The position numbers were made by a program, and so were the translations under genes. This document shows positions 22,219 to 33,733 of a stretch of DNA of 64,000 nt, piece by piece. Numbering within the stretch: the stretch's first letter is position 1; the number at the start of each line of letters is the position of its first letter. The stretch lies in the NCBI GenBank assembly GCA_026545765.1, contig CM048844.1:18050237-18114236 (forward strand), written 5' to 3'. The DNA is from Plantago major (taxonomy: Eukaryota > Streptophyta > Magnoliopsida > Lamiales > Plantaginaceae). The notes below the pieces were generated by a model, which was not told the DNA's origin, ran no database searches, and worked only from the letters and a program-made list of their open reading frames with translations.

Positions 22219-25200
22219 ATGAATATCGATCGTTCATGGATGTACCAAAGGATAGTTAATGGGAGAGTTTTACCTAGTTTTGTGGAAGGGGTTGATGCCT
22301 TCGTTACATTTGCACTGACACAGACTAATTGTTTGAGTGGGGGGATGATGAAGTGTCCTTGCACCCAGTATAAATGTAGAAATAAGCAATTTTTACCTCC
22401 AGAAACGGTAGTGGAACACTTGAAACGTAAGGGGTTTGTAGCTGAGTATGACGTATGGACTTCTCATGGTGAGACATACAAGCCGTTCATGAATTATGAG
22501 AATTTGGGGAAGCGTAAAGAAAGCAGAGCTGTGATGGGAAGTACTCAAAATACTTCCACATCGATGCTAATAATGATCATGAGCAGGTTGAGCAAATGGT
22601 ATATGATATTGCGGGTCGAGTTCATGGACACCGAGGAGCCGAATCGAGGGGGATGCGGAGCCTCCGAATCACGAGGATCAGTCTTCTTCGACTTGATGGA
22701 ATCCATGAAAAGCGGTTTATCCGGGTGTAAGCACGAATTGTCATTGTTGGCTCGGCTAATGAGTTGTAAGGCTAATGGCCAACAATCGAATCGAGCTTCA
22801 ATGAATGGGTACAAGTAATGTCAGACTTTGTCGAACGAACCTAGTTCCTGACTTTTACGGTGAAGAAAAGATCACGAGGATGGGGTTGCCACGGAAACCA
22901 TAGATTGTTGTGAGAGTATGTGCATGATTTATTTGGAGGAGGATAAAGATCTCTTGAAGTGCAAGTTACGTGGTAAGGACCGTACAAGCGTTACAAGGAG
23001 GCGCCTCGAAAGCGTCGAAAAAATCTCCCACGTAATAAAATGTGGTATTTACCTCTAGCACCTCGTTTGAAGAGGTTGTACGCTTCAAGTGCTTATGCTG
23101 ATAAAATGCGGTGGCACAAGGAGAGAGTAATCCCGGTAGAGGGTAGAATGGAGCATCCATCAGACTCACCTGCATGGAAACACTTCGACGAGAGCTATCC
23201 GGAGTTTCGGTGAACTGAAAATGTCTGATTGGGCCTTTATGCGGATGGTTTTAACCCTTTGGAGTTCTTGGAAGTACTCTTGTTGGCGATTATCGACCGT
23301 ACCTTTGCCCCGGTGAGTGCATGAAGGAACCGTTCATGTTCTTGGCGCTTTGGTGCGGTCCATATGATCCGGGGCGAAGGTGGATGTGTTCTTGCCCCTA
23401 ATCAAGGAGCGATCGAGTTGTGGGAAAAAGGTATCTGACATATGATGTGTCAACGAAGAAGAACTTCAACTTGAGAGCAGCACTAATGTGGACCGTGAGT
23501 GATTTTCCAGCTTACTCCATGCTATCTGAAAGGAAAACCGCAGGCTTTAATGCATGTCCACATTGTTTGGACGACAGTAGTGCATTTAGACTGAAGGAGA
23601 GCGGAAAGGAATGTTGGTTTGATCATCGTAGGTTTCTACCAAAAGATCATCCGTTCAGGAAGAACAAGACTCAATTCTTGAAGGGTCGAGTAGAAATGAA
23701 AGGGCCCCCGAGAAAACTTACTGGTGCACAGATACTTGCAGAGATAGAAAGGCTGGGTCTTATGAAAATGGCGAACTTGGGTGGAAGCATAACGATAAAA
23801 TTAGCAAAAATTGTGGATGGAAGAAGAGAAGCATCTTCTGGGACTTGCCTTATTGGATCACTCTTCTTATCCATCACAACTTGGATTTCATGCACATTGA
23901 GAAGAACGTGTTCGAAAACTGCTTCAACACGATTTGCAACATTACAGGGAAAACAAAGGATCTGATTAAATCTAGATCGAGTTGGATACATTTTGTAATA
24001 GGCTAGAGTTGACAAAGCGGAATGATAAGGGGCGTGGCAAGGCGACTACACAATTGATATTGAAGCTAGGAACAAGCTGTTTGATTGGGTGAGGGGATTG
24101 AAGTTCCCCGACGCTTATGCATCGAACTTGGGAGGGTGTGTGGATTTGAAGAAGAAAAAAGATGTATGGGATGAAGAGCCACGATTGCCATGTGTTCATG
24201 GAGAGGCTTCTCCCTGTTGCATTTCGAGAACTACTACCTAAGCCTATATGGAGCGCTCTCGCCGATCTGAGCTTATTTTTCAAGAATTTATGCTCAAGGG
24301 TGCTTGAGGATGAAGTGTTAGCAAATCTTGAAAGCAACATACCATTGATTCTATGCAAGCTTGAGTGTATCTTTCCACCGAGCTTCTTTGATTCTATGGA
24401 GCACTTGCAGGTTCACCTCCCACATGAAGCGAGACTTCTTTGGACGGTTCGATGTCGATGGATGTATCCATTCGAGAGGTGTGTAATAAAGGCATCCATT
24501 TACTTAAAATGTTCTTATTTAGAAGGAACATTATCTTACCTAAATATATATACAACTTACGGTATTTGGGAAAATTGAAGAAATGCACGTCAAAGGTAAG
24601 CTTTGAGGGTCGATGGCCAATGCATCGTGAGGCAGAAGCGCCATCTTCTGCGGCTATTACTTTGGAGACCACGTGCCCACTAAGGCATCTAGGCGGCCGA
24701 AATGCGAACCGTATGAAGTTCAAGAGGATGATGAAGTTACACTTTCAATATTTAGGATCTCGGTGAACTATGGGCGAAAGGAATCTGAGAATGGTGACGG
24801 ATAAGGAGGTGAAGGCCCCACTATTATGTCCTCTCGGTCTTTGAAGTTGATGAATTTATGAAGATCTTTGCTAGGTGAACTTACTTATTATAACACATAA
24901 ATTTGAACTTCTAACTACTATCTAATCATGTCATCATGTCCTGACGTTTTCAAAAGGCGTTATGCGAAGATGGATCCAAATATGGCGGATGACACACTTG
25001 GAGGCGCTTGAAGAAGGCGCGATTGAATTTCTGATTGGTTCGGGGACTATGTCAGAGATCCGTAAACCAAGTCACATGTCCTTACTTACGGTCTTTAGCG
25101 GAGGGCCATTCAATCGAGTATCCGTTTTCCATCGTATATAGTAAATGGTCTTAGATTTCACATAATGGATTACGACCGTCCAAGTCTACTAGAAATTGTG

Positions 25201-25680
25201 GGGTGTGTGTGAAAGGGGCTGATCAAAATGGAGGTGATGATTTGTTTGATTTCTATGGAAAACTTAAACGAATTGTGAGGCTTGAATATTCCGGTGTGCC
25301 TCTGAAAAGAACCGTTCATTGATGTCATTGGTATGATCCGGTCAAATGGTACGAGGTGCGAGCAATATCAAATGGTTGAGATTAACCATAGGAGGAGTGC
25401 GTACTAAGTACGAACCTTTTATCTTAGCGGATCGACGCGTCAGTGATGTTCATTGAATATCGAAACTAAAAGCGCGATAAGGCATCTTGGTTGGCGGCGA
25501 TACACATACAAGCCCGCTCGAGTTGAATGCGTTCATAAGGACAAATCAACTACCAACTCGTACCAAGAAGAGGTTGTCGATGAAGCGGCGAGAAATCTGT
25601 GACGCTTCGTGATGAGTACATTGACACTGCGAAGACATATATGTAGACTTAACCATTGGTGGCGAGGATCAGAGTATGTG
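22219..25680 (+). pseudogene. CACTA transposase gene 1 (Transpos_assoc, TNP2, DUF4218, DUF4216-like)
   Basis: The start MNIDRSWMYQRIVNGR with FVEGVDAFVTFALTQ and CPCTQYKCRN is the Transpos_assoc domain (about residues 1-75). Around 23045-23215 and 23420-23740 the TNP2 transposase core is recognisable: KMWYLPLAPRLKRLY, MRWHKERVIPVEGRMEHP, KRYLTYDVSTKKNFNLRAAL, FPAYSMLSERKTAGFNACP. HNLDFMHIEKNVFEN follows in another frame. DUF4218 lies at 24165-24480 (HDCHVFMERLLPVAFREL, HLPHEARL). Near 25390-25480 the words YEPFILADQRVSDVHY fit DUF4216. TNP2 is the presumed catalytic protein. Several frame changes and stops separate these blocks, so no complete protein can be made. An intron with a GTAAGC donor near 24598 is likely. 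Confidence 0.85.
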
Positions 25681-25801
25681 TGTAGTGTAGAGTAGTATAT
25701 GTATCTTAATTGTTATATGCTTACTTTTCCCATTACATGCCAATTCATGTCTTCATTTATACTAATACAATTTGTTTGTGTTTGTCATGTGCTTTTGCGA
25801 T

Positions 25802-27664
25802 GCCCGAAAGAAAGTGTAGTTACGATTCAGCTCTAGTGGGACCGGGGTTCTGCTTGGTGATGAGAGTAGCCAGTGGATCGGCTACTCTCATGTTAGTCGA
25901 ACTCGATGGATCGAGCATGGGGGCGTCTGGTGGGTGTTATGGGCAGGGACGATTACTTTGTGGGTGTCCATATATCGAGATCGTCGATGGGGCTATGTGG
26001 GAGGGGAAGTTGGTGTTGTTCCCTAATGGCAGGAGGAAGTAAGTATTATATATACATTTGTAGAACATAACTTAAGATAAGTGTTTATATATATATGTCA
26101 CATGAATTGTCTAATAAATATATGTACTCTTCTATATGTCATTCATAATTGAAGGTTGTGGCCTCATGATCTTGACATGCATGAGATATTCAAGCTTAGG
26201 AGGGAGTTCTTGGGCGGGGAGGCGAAAAGTGGAGCCTGCTTGAAGGTGAGACGAAGCACTTCTACTTTGATGAGCTTCGGGTAAGCTTAAATGTTACAAT
26301 TTGTTGTGGTAAATGTTACAATGCTTTATTTGTAGAGAGAATCGATTAATGAACTAGTTTGACAATTTGTGTGGTATGTTAGCCACTTAATTGGGTGATA
26401 TGTTAGTCACAATTGTGTTAGTAAATTCTAGGACAATTTGTGTGGTATGTTAGCCACTTACTTGGGTGATATGTTAGTCACCATTGTGTTAGTAAATTCT
26501 AGGACAATTTGTGTGGTATGTTAGCCACTTACTTGGGTGATATGTTAGTCACCATTGTGTTAGCAAATTCTAGGACAATTTGTGTGGTATGTTAGCCACT
26601 TACTTGGGTGATATGTTAGTCACCATTGTGTTAGTAAATTCTAGGACAATTTGTGTGGTATGTTAGCCACTTACTTGGGTGATATGTTAGTCAGCATTGT
26701 TTATCTTGAAATTGTGACCTTAGGGCATTAATTTTTACTTTGAATGAAATTGGAATGTAGAAAAAATACTATATTCCGACTGGCCTTATTCCCCAGATGT
26801 GGCCTATTTTCGAGAGTTTGGGCTCGACATGTATCATATATGGTGGTGACATGAAAAATCTGAGACAAAGGAAAGCGCCACAATCTGAGCATATTAGGGA
26901 CGAAGAGTGGGCTATGTGGCATGAGTATTGGAGCATTAATCACGTCGAGGATTAGTCCTACAAGAAACGAGAGGCGGTGTGAGCCGCAAGATGGCAAGGC
27001 TCTTCCGGGCACCACTACGTCACGTATTGTCCTTGATCATGAGATGTCTAAGTATATATGTGTGCTTTCATTTATACCAATTTACCACTTGTTTGCATTC
27101 CTACCAACTTACTAACTACTTGTTGCAATATATAATGTTCTTTAGGCGATTACGAACCAACCCAAGACTTGCTAGAGCAAATGAAGATGGGAAGTTCAAG
27201 AACGGCGTTTGGGTGGACCAGAAGTCCGAGCTTATTGCGGTATGTGTATTTGCTAAGTGTTACAGTTGTATATGCATGTGTATTATAAATTAAATATGAT
27301 ATTGTAGCTCATTTCGTATACACTTGACTATTACAGAGTGAGGTGGAGCGGATCATTGCGGAGAAATTTGCTCGAGGTGAGGAGTTGTCCGTGGAAGAAC
27401 AAGACCGGATCTTTCTCTGGTCAACCCACCCGACAACAAGGTCGGGTTTATGGTCTTAGTAGTTATGGCGAGACAACGGCCTTGAGCTTCTCCGTGTCCC
27501 AGCAGCAATCTCAGGGACATGGTGGTGTTTACACACACGGGCAGGTCGAGCAAATGGTGAATCAAGCAGTGACTCCTCTCCAGGCTGATATTGGAAATCT
27601 CAGGGATGAGCAGGCTCGTATGAATCAGAGGATGGAAGAGCTGTGCCGCTTGTATATGAGCTAG
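25802..27664 (+). pseudogene. CACTA second gene, Transposase_24-type product (spliced, decayed)
   Basis: Blocks of similarity to the deleted CACTA copy at 50-53.5 kb define the exons: GCPYIEIVDGAMWEGKLVLF (to about 26040), LWPHDLDMHEIFKLRR (about 26157 on), WPIFESLGSTCIIYGG and IRDEEWAMWHEYW (26760-26950), NEDGKFKNGVWVDQKSELI (27145-27240) and EVERIIAEKFARGEEL onward (27337-27664). The last exon ends in a predicted coiled coil (QADIGNLRDEQARMNQRMEE). Introns show GTAAGT, GTAAGC and GTATGT donors. Transposase_24 proteins are the second protein of plant CACTA elements. At least two small frameshifts are visible by comparison between blocks. The third intron contains a 71-bp minisatellite. Confidence 0.7.
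26361..26710 (+). repeat. 71-bp minisatellite in an intron of the CACTA second gene, five units
   Basis: GACAATTTGTGTGGTATG starts at 26361, 26432, 26503, 26574 and 26645, exactly 71 bp apart and nearly identical. Each unit contains TTAGCCACTTACTTGGGTG and ATATGTTAGTCACCATTG. The equivalent intron of the other large CACTA copy holds a related array at 52390-52975. Confidence 0.93.
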
Positions 27665-27904
27665 AATAACCCCGGCTCCTCGTCTTAGTGATGTTCTGAT
27701 GTTTTGGATAATATGCTACTTTTTACTTTGTTGGATATTTGGATTTATATTCGGATATGTATACTTTATTTTGGATAATTTGTTTTTTGGACGAATCGTT
27801 GTTGTTAATTAATGCAATTTCCCCTTTGTGACATATCACTATTATGTTGGTTGAAAAAACAGGTTTTTAAATTATAAAATAATTTTTAAAAAAAATTTAA
27901 AAAA

Positions 27905-28312
27905 TAGTAGTTTAGCGACGGATAATTATAATTATCCGTCGCTTAACTACGAATTAGGGAGTGCTACCCTAATTCGTAGTTAGCGACGGATAACTATCCG
28001 TTTCCGTCGCTAAACAACGAATTAGGACGTTCTAGCCCTAATTCGTAGTTAAGCGACGGATAATTATCCGTCGCTAAACAACGAATTAGGGCGTTCTAGC
28101 CCTAATTCGACTAGAGACGGATAATTATCCGTCTCTAATGGCGACGGAGGGTCAACGCCCTATCCGTTGCCACATCCGTGGCGATTAGCGACGGATTTTT
28201 CGCCTTAGAGACGCTCGTCATTAAGACGGGCGTCTATCCGTCGCTAAGGCCTTAGCGACGGATCGGCAGGGGGTTTAGCGACGGATAATTCCGTCGCTAA
28301 ACCCCTGTTTTC
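27905..28312. repeat. Right subterminal GCGACGGAT hairpin cluster
   Basis: More than fifteen ACGGAT/ATCCGT words are arranged as facing pairs, including TAGCGACGGATAAT and ATTATCCGTCGCT. The phrase AACGAATTAGG with its complement CCTAATTCG recurs between them, adding a second layer of inverted repeats. Confidence 0.88.
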
Positions 28313-29057
28313 TTGTAATTAGTCCATCAGTGAGCAACCGACTTACGACCACTCTCCTAACTACTTAAGACACGGTCTAATCCGTTCCAACGACCTCCCT
28401 AAGATTCGCGGGCAGACTCCAACGATGGGTGGGTTATATAGAGAAGGCTGAGGAGATGTAGGGGGGAGGGCATTCTAACGGCAACAAACCCTAGCAATCA
28501 ATCTCTCACGCCTCCATCTCTCTCAAGCTCTCTGATCAACATCAGCCGTCACCTATTATCATCCACATCGCTCATCACCATCCATCATCAACCTTCAACC
28601 ATCCGCCATCATCCATCATCCATCTCAAGGACAAGCGCCGACTAGCTACTTCCGTAAGGTCGGTTAGCTTTGTCGGTGTTCGTCCACTGCGTAGCCGAAA
28701 CTCGACCAACGAGGATAAGTCGGCGCCACCATCTCTCCCTCTCTATTTCTTTCATTTGATTACTCCTTCTATCAGTCATCTAACTTGAGCGTCGGAGTCC
28801 CTTCGGTCGGCACCACACCGGTGTCACCTCGTAATCTCACGTCTCTGTTTGCTATTGTTGCCTTGCAGGTTGTCGGTGCCCCCCAATCTCTAACCCTAAT
28901 TTTGATTGTAGATTTCTGAGCGTCTACACATTTTAATTTCAAAAGAATCAAAACATACCATATTATGTAAAACATTTCCGAGCCTCCTCTTCAATTTTAA
29001 CTTATAAGATTTATTGATGCATATGTTTCCGAAAAATAGCTAAATATCCATATATTA

Positions 29058-29213
29058 GGCTCTGTTCTCTTCAACTGTAATTTTAAATGAATCGAGGCTG
29101 AATCGATCTGAATCGATCTGGCTGAGGCAATCGAAGTGTAGTATAAAATATAACTAAGCGGTGGCCGAGGCTGGCCCAGGCTGAATGAGTTTTCATACGA
29201 AGAGAACAGAGCC
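29058..29213. mobile_element. Tourist-like (PIF/Harbinger) MITE, 156 bp
   Basis: Perfect 15-bp inverted ends, GGCTCTGTTCTCTTC and GAAGAGAACAGAGCC, are flanked by TTA on both sides (29055-29057, 29214-29216). TTA/TAA is the PIF/Harbinger target duplication. Diverged or partial relatives occur at 30490-30599 and 44220-44302, sharing the word GTAGTATAAAATATAACTA. Confidence 0.85.
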
Positions 29214-29216
29214 TTA

Positions 29217-30489
29217 TTGTAACTCATCACAAACATATAAAATATATCAATTATTTTTTAATAGCAATTTAATTAAACATGCAATTGTGGACATTGACAT
29301 GGTGAACTAAAATGCTACTGTTACGAAAAACGAAAAGAGTTACATATGATACTTTTTTTGAAATTACATTAAAAAATAAAAAACAGTAAAATGGAAATTT
29401 TAAATTTATGTGATAAACAAATCGCGTATAAAATCACGCTCACAATTTGTTCGAATTTGAACTTTTCTTCAAATTGCTACATCAATGCAATAATATATCT
29501 TTGGTTATTGCATTAATTAGCTATGTAATTTTAATTGATTATAATTATATAATTTCCATACAAACACCATTTTTATTCACATATAAAATCAAACATTGAG
29601 TGTCTCTAACTATTAGGAGTTGTTCTGTAGAGCTTATTATGGCGAATAAAGGGAGATTTACAAATTTAATCTTCCACAATCTTTTATTCTCTAGCCCTTT
29701 CTTTATTCAGGGTCATCAATATGTAATTCCTCTTACCCGATACAAAATAGGTAATATAATCCAGTCATTGAGCAGTATATTGCGGCAGAATAACTTTTTC
29801 TACACTTGAAGAGAAAATAAAATTGATCATCTTATTTCTATAAAATGTTCCGTGGCCTTAGACTTTCTAACTATATGAATTCAGTTAAATAATTTTTTAT
29901 TTTAATCATGAATTACACTAAAATTATAATAATAAATAATTTAATAAAATTATACTACAATAAAAAATTTATTATGATTTAATAACTCTATATTATTAAC
30001 ATGTGTGTTTTCTCATGTCAAAATAAATTCTTTTGATACAACATAAATATTTTTATAAAAATATATATATATCCATATTTAGATAAATTATTAAAGGTAT
30101 ATGATCCATTTTGTGTGTGAACTTTTTATAAACAACTCTATTGAAAATAAAATTTTTATAAGAATAACTTTTTACATTTCCAACGATATTACTGTATGGA
30201 ATTTATACGGTATGTTTTAGTATGGAATTTTATTAAGTTTAGAGAACACCTAATTAAGAATACAATATGAGTGTAATATGGTGTTTGATTAAATGAGGCA
30301 AAATTCCATAGTTGATAGAGGAGGGTGACGATCTTCAGCAAGGTGGAATTCATGTCGAAAATCATTCATGTATCACGTGATGTTCAACTGCACATCATGT
30401 TTATGATGTTCATTAGCGGTTCACTGTCCGAATTTATCATCGGGTAACAAATTACTATATTACTTATTTCATAACATCTTGATTCTCAT
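29217..30489. other. AT-rich spacer
   Basis: Nothing coding is visible; the stretch is very AT-rich with short runs. An open frame at 29600-29809 has no recognisable product. Confidence 0.4.
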
Positions 30490-30599
30490 ATATATGAACT
30501 AAACTGAACTGAATTGTAGTATAAAATATAACTAACCAGAGCTGAACTGAACTGAATGGATTTGAACTGAATGAGTTTGCAGATGAAGTGAACATAGCC
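30490..30599. mobile_element. Diverged copy of the Tourist-like MITE
   Basis: Shares AATTGTAGTATAAAATATAAC and the right end GAAGTGAACATAGCC followed by TTA with the 29058-29213 copy. The left end has decayed. Confidence 0.55.
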
Positions 30600-30713
30600 T
30601 TATTTCGTTGACAACGTAGATATTTTGATTAATTAATAACATGAATAGTTTGATTGATAACATATATGTCGTCTTTGAGTAAGTTATTTATAGACCATCT
30701 CTCATGAGACTTT
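30600..30713. mobile_element. Fragment of the GAGTAAGTCT-type MITE family
   Basis: The words ATTTTGATTAATTAATAAC and a right end AGACCATCTCTCATGAGAC match the copies at 8899-9428 and 62726-62964. The left part is missing. Confidence 0.5.
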
Positions 30714-30946
30714 GTAATTATTTTGAAATACAAACCCCTAATTAATATATTGTGCCATTACCATAATATACATAAACACTATAATCATTGCAAGAGTAGT
30801 TCTCTTTGACCATCTTTTTGGAGGATACAATTGAAACTATAAATATTATGGTTATAATTAAAATATATTAGGGAATTTTATTTAAAAAATCGATGTTATA
30901 CACACATATAAAAATGACATAAAATGTTAACTTATATAAACAGGGC

Positions 30947-31778
30947 AAATTACATTTAGATCTCCTGTTAGATTTTGTAATTATACATTAGTACCACTTA
31001 CTCAGATAATAACGATTGGATCCTATTAGATGTAAAAATTTACATTTAAATCCACAATCTTGACCAAATTCAAATTTAACACTAGAAAAGTCAATTTTGT
31101 CCTTCTCAAATTATTGGAGTTTGAAAATTGTCAAACAATAATACATTTTGACAATTTTCAATCCAAGTCGGTGGATATCTAATTTCCTAATGGTCACTCA
31201 GTAACTTTTCGAAAAAGTTCAAATAAGCATCGAACTTTTATTTCAATTAGTAAAATCTCTCAACTTCAAACGAGATGAAATCCATCCTAAGAACATCAAG
31301 ATTGAAAATCTAAGCGTCTGAGCATATAATTGATTGAGGCGATCGGCCGATCGAGTTGTTATACTGACTCAGGATATGGAGCTAATTTAGCTCTGGATTG
31401 GAGTTTGGAGAAGAATTATTGTTACACCGAATGTTAGTGCGATTGTTTGCTCCATAAAGTAGACAATAACAAAGAAGAAGAAGAGATGAAGGGGAGAACG
31501 TATTACTTGAGTTGTTAGCAAATATAAGAGGAGAGGGAAGATGTAGGAGGAAGAAGGAAAGAATATGATAATGGTGGATTTTCAAAAAATTTATTTATCT
31601 TTTCTTTTTTAATGTTTTATTCTTAAGGCCATGTTGGTTGTTTGATTTCAAATAACTTAATTAAACTGGTCAACGAACAAGACCAAAAAAGAATTAAAAT
31701 GTAATTGTTCGATTAAGTGGTACCAATATGAGAGGTGGTTATCTAATAGGGGGGAGGGCCTTTATGAAATTATCCGAA
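30947..31778. mobile_element. Possible non-autonomous element with imperfect long inverted ends
   Basis: The left edge (GGGCAAATTACATTTAGATC, then TTAGTACCACTTACTC) and right edge (complement TTGGTACCACTTAATCG, then CATAAAGGCCC) are loosely inverted. A related piece lies at about 59600-59700 (CTCCCCTATTAGATG, ATACCATTAGTCGAACAATT). The interior has no recognisable gene. Boundaries and class are uncertain. Confidence 0.35.
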
Positions 31779-32349
31779 TAATATATCGATATTTATAAAG
31801 ACATTGTATTTGTATGTAACATTGTAAAAACATTAGTCCATACTTTAATTTCAAGCCCCTCATTTCCTTCAAAGACTTTATGATATTATAATACTATGCC
31901 CAAGTTAGTTTAATATCACAAATTCTTAGTTTAACTATATACCTTATGAAATACACCTAAATGATTTTGGAGTAAGTGTTTGTTCATTGGATAAATAAGG
32001 TAAATTTTACTTCTTTATTTACATACAAGCTTAGAACTTTGTATTGCAACGCTGCAAAAAGTTTAAAATAATTTAACACGAACTCATACTAACAACGTGT
32101 ACTTTTCTTTTGGAAATCCATCCAAAAGAACAACAAAGTTAAGTGTGCTTGCGCTGAAACAATTTTAAGATGGTTGACCGATCGAGAGGTCACCCTGGAC
32201 GTGAAGAGTGGGGACATAGTGTGCGGGAAAGAACATGTGTTTGTATAGTGGGATCAGCATATCACCCGTAAAGCGGCCCACGAGTGACCTTTGGCATTTA
32301 GCATGAAGTTTAAAATTTAAATGATTGTTTGGTATAGAGCTAAAGAATA
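31779..32349. other. Spacer, nothing recognised
   Basis: AT-rich with no supported feature. Confidence 0.35.
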
Positions 32350-32598
32350 CTCCCTCCATTTCAGATAAAGTGTTACATTTTGACTTTGACCGGTCAACTG
32401 TCTTCGAATTTGACCACAAATTACTCATAAACGATAATAGTAAATAATTTAATAAAATCATATAATAAAGATTTAATTACTAAATTTTCATTATATAATT
32501 TTAATAATTTATTTATTAATTTCGTTTAATAGTAAATTAATGGTCAAGCGAAGACGATTAATATAAATAAATGTAACACTTTTTACGAAATGGAGAAT
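32350..32598. mobile_element. Stowaway-like MITE
   Basis: The left end CTCCCTCCATTTCAGATAAA with GTGTTACATTTTG and the right end AAATGTAACACTTTTTACG with GAAATGGAGAAT form inverted repeats. TA precedes the element, as expected for Tc1/mariner-derived MITEs. The right tip is slightly decayed. Confidence 0.65.
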
Positions 32599-33323
32599 AT
32601 GAGTTATGCATAATAATTTAGTTAAAGGTGAGTTATAAAAAATGGTGCTTCGGATAGAGTTAAAATTTTATAGCGTGTAATAAAGATTTGACGTGTGTAG
32701 GAAGAAAGAAGTGATGAGTTTGATTTTTTAAAAGGTTATTAGATTGGGTTTAATGTTATTTGATTGGTTTAAAGTTGTTAGCATATTTGAAAAATTAAAG
32801 AGAGCGTAAGAATATTGTAGAAAGAGAAAGATAATTGTTTAGTAGAGTTAAAACAATTTAAGTGTTTTACGGTACCCTTTTGAGGGACTAAAATGATCGA
32901 CAAACAATGCATTAGGGATTTTCTACTCGGAACATCGGGTTATACATACACACAATAAATGTAGCTATCATTAACTTAATAAATAATTCACACTTATATG
33001 TAGTGAGTTTTTAATGCTAATTTGTCGATTTTCAACGGTATGGATGGGAATGGGATGATCCAGATTTGGAAACTCAATCTGAGTGGTGAACTTATAAACT
33101 CTAAGAATGTGATATTTCCAATTTAGAAACTCAATTTGAATGGTAAACATCTTCTATGACTCAGATGATTCGAACTTGAAAACTCCGTTAAAAACATAAA
33201 CTACAATATATGCAAAGTACTTTGAAATTTTGATAATTCCATTTGAGAACTCAATTAAAAGGAAAACAAACTAAAGTTTGAGATAAATACAATTTGGGAA
33301 CTATATTAGAAGATTAGACGATA
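32599..33323. other. Spacer between two Stowaway-like MITEs
   Basis: No exon or repeat end is recognised. The phrase CTCAATCTGAGTGGT and its variants recur a few times at 33060-33140. Confidence 0.35.
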
Positions 33324-33554
33324 CTCCCTCCATTTAGGAGAAAGTGTTACAATTTGGATTGCACGATTTTAAGAAAAAGTAGAAAGTACAAGTGGCCCCA
33401 CTGATTATTAGAGATTAACTGGGTGGCATATTGTAATAAAATTGAAAGGTAGGGAGTTTTATTATTTAATTAGTTTCCATAAATGGAAATTGTAACACTT
33501 TTAGTGAAACGCCAGAAACGGAAAGTTGTAACACTTTATCTGAAATGGAGGGAG
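33324..33554. mobile_element. Stowaway MITE, 231 bp
   Basis: CTCCCTCCATTTAGGAG at the left and CTGAAATGGAGGGAG at the right are inverted ends, with TA on both sides (33322-33323, 33555-33556). GTGTTACAATTT and GTTGTAACAC extend the inverted repeat. This is a well-preserved copy. Confidence 0.82.
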
Positions 33555-33692
33555 TACTATATAGGAAAAATACTTCAAGAAAGGGATACCTCCATCTTCA
33601 AGACTAATTCAAAGGGTAAGGGGGTCTGGAAGGTACTCTCTCGCGAAAAACTTCTTTGATCTTCTCTCTACTTTCTTCATATATAAGGGCTT

Positions 33693-33733
33693 GTGGGTGG
33701 GTGGGTGGGTGGGTGGAGGGGGGGGGGGGGGGG
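33693..33733 (+). repeat. G-rich tract, likely G-quadruplex former
   Basis: Five GGGT units are followed by GGAGGG and a run of 16 G in total (33718-33733), on the plus strand, at the outer edge of the left inverted arm. Four or more closely spaced G3 runs are the standard quadruplex pattern. Confidence 0.9.

Larger units (their letters stand above)
21036..28318 (+). mobile_element. CACTA (En/Spm-type) DNA transposon, 7.28 kb
   Basis: The left end is CACTACAAGAAAGCC and the right end is TTTTCTTGTAA, the expected inverted end with its last bases altered. The 3-bp duplication TTA lies at 21033-21035 and 28319-28321, the length known for CACTA elements. It interrupts a Gypsy LTR. It encodes a first gene with Transpos_assoc, TNP2 and DUF4218/DUF4216-type parts and a second gene with a Transposase_24-type product. 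Both have frameshifts, so the copy is probably inactive. Near both ends are clusters of GCGACGGAT hairpins. It is younger than the retroelement it sits in. Confidence 0.92.
9693..28928 (+). mobile_element. Ty3/Gypsy LTR retrotransposon, Tat lineage (fossil), with a CACTA element in its 3' LTR
   Basis: The element has long terminal repeats starting TGTATTGGCC and ending GCGTCTACA, and a primer-binding-type site after the 5' LTR. The domain order gag, protease, reverse transcriptase, RNase H, integrase is the Gypsy order. A polypurine tract precedes the 3' LTR. The 5-bp target duplication CATTT lies at 9688-9692 and 28929-28933. A second RNase H-like domain and about 4.6 kb of non-coding sequence after integrase point to the Tat lineage. 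Without the CACTA insertion the element is about 11.9 kb. Coding parts are broken in several places. The LTRs are similar by eye (well over 85% identical, with one divergent patch), suggesting insertion within the last few million years. Confidence 0.92.
20726..28928 (+). repeat. 3' LTR of the Tat element, split by a CACTA transposon
   Basis: The left part (20726-21035) and right part (28319-28928) together match the 5' LTR in order. The CACTA insertion accounts for the gap. Without it the LTR is about 917 bp, against 930 bp for the 5' copy. Confidence 0.9.

Noticed and set aside
22545-22814. Minus-strand frames opposite the CACTA and Gypsy coding regions
   Set aside because: They are shadows of plus-strand transposase, gag or pol sequence.
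26361-26710. Regular 71-bp repeats as an origin or centromeric satellite
   Set aside because: Only five units in a transposon intron; a minisatellite is the simpler reading.
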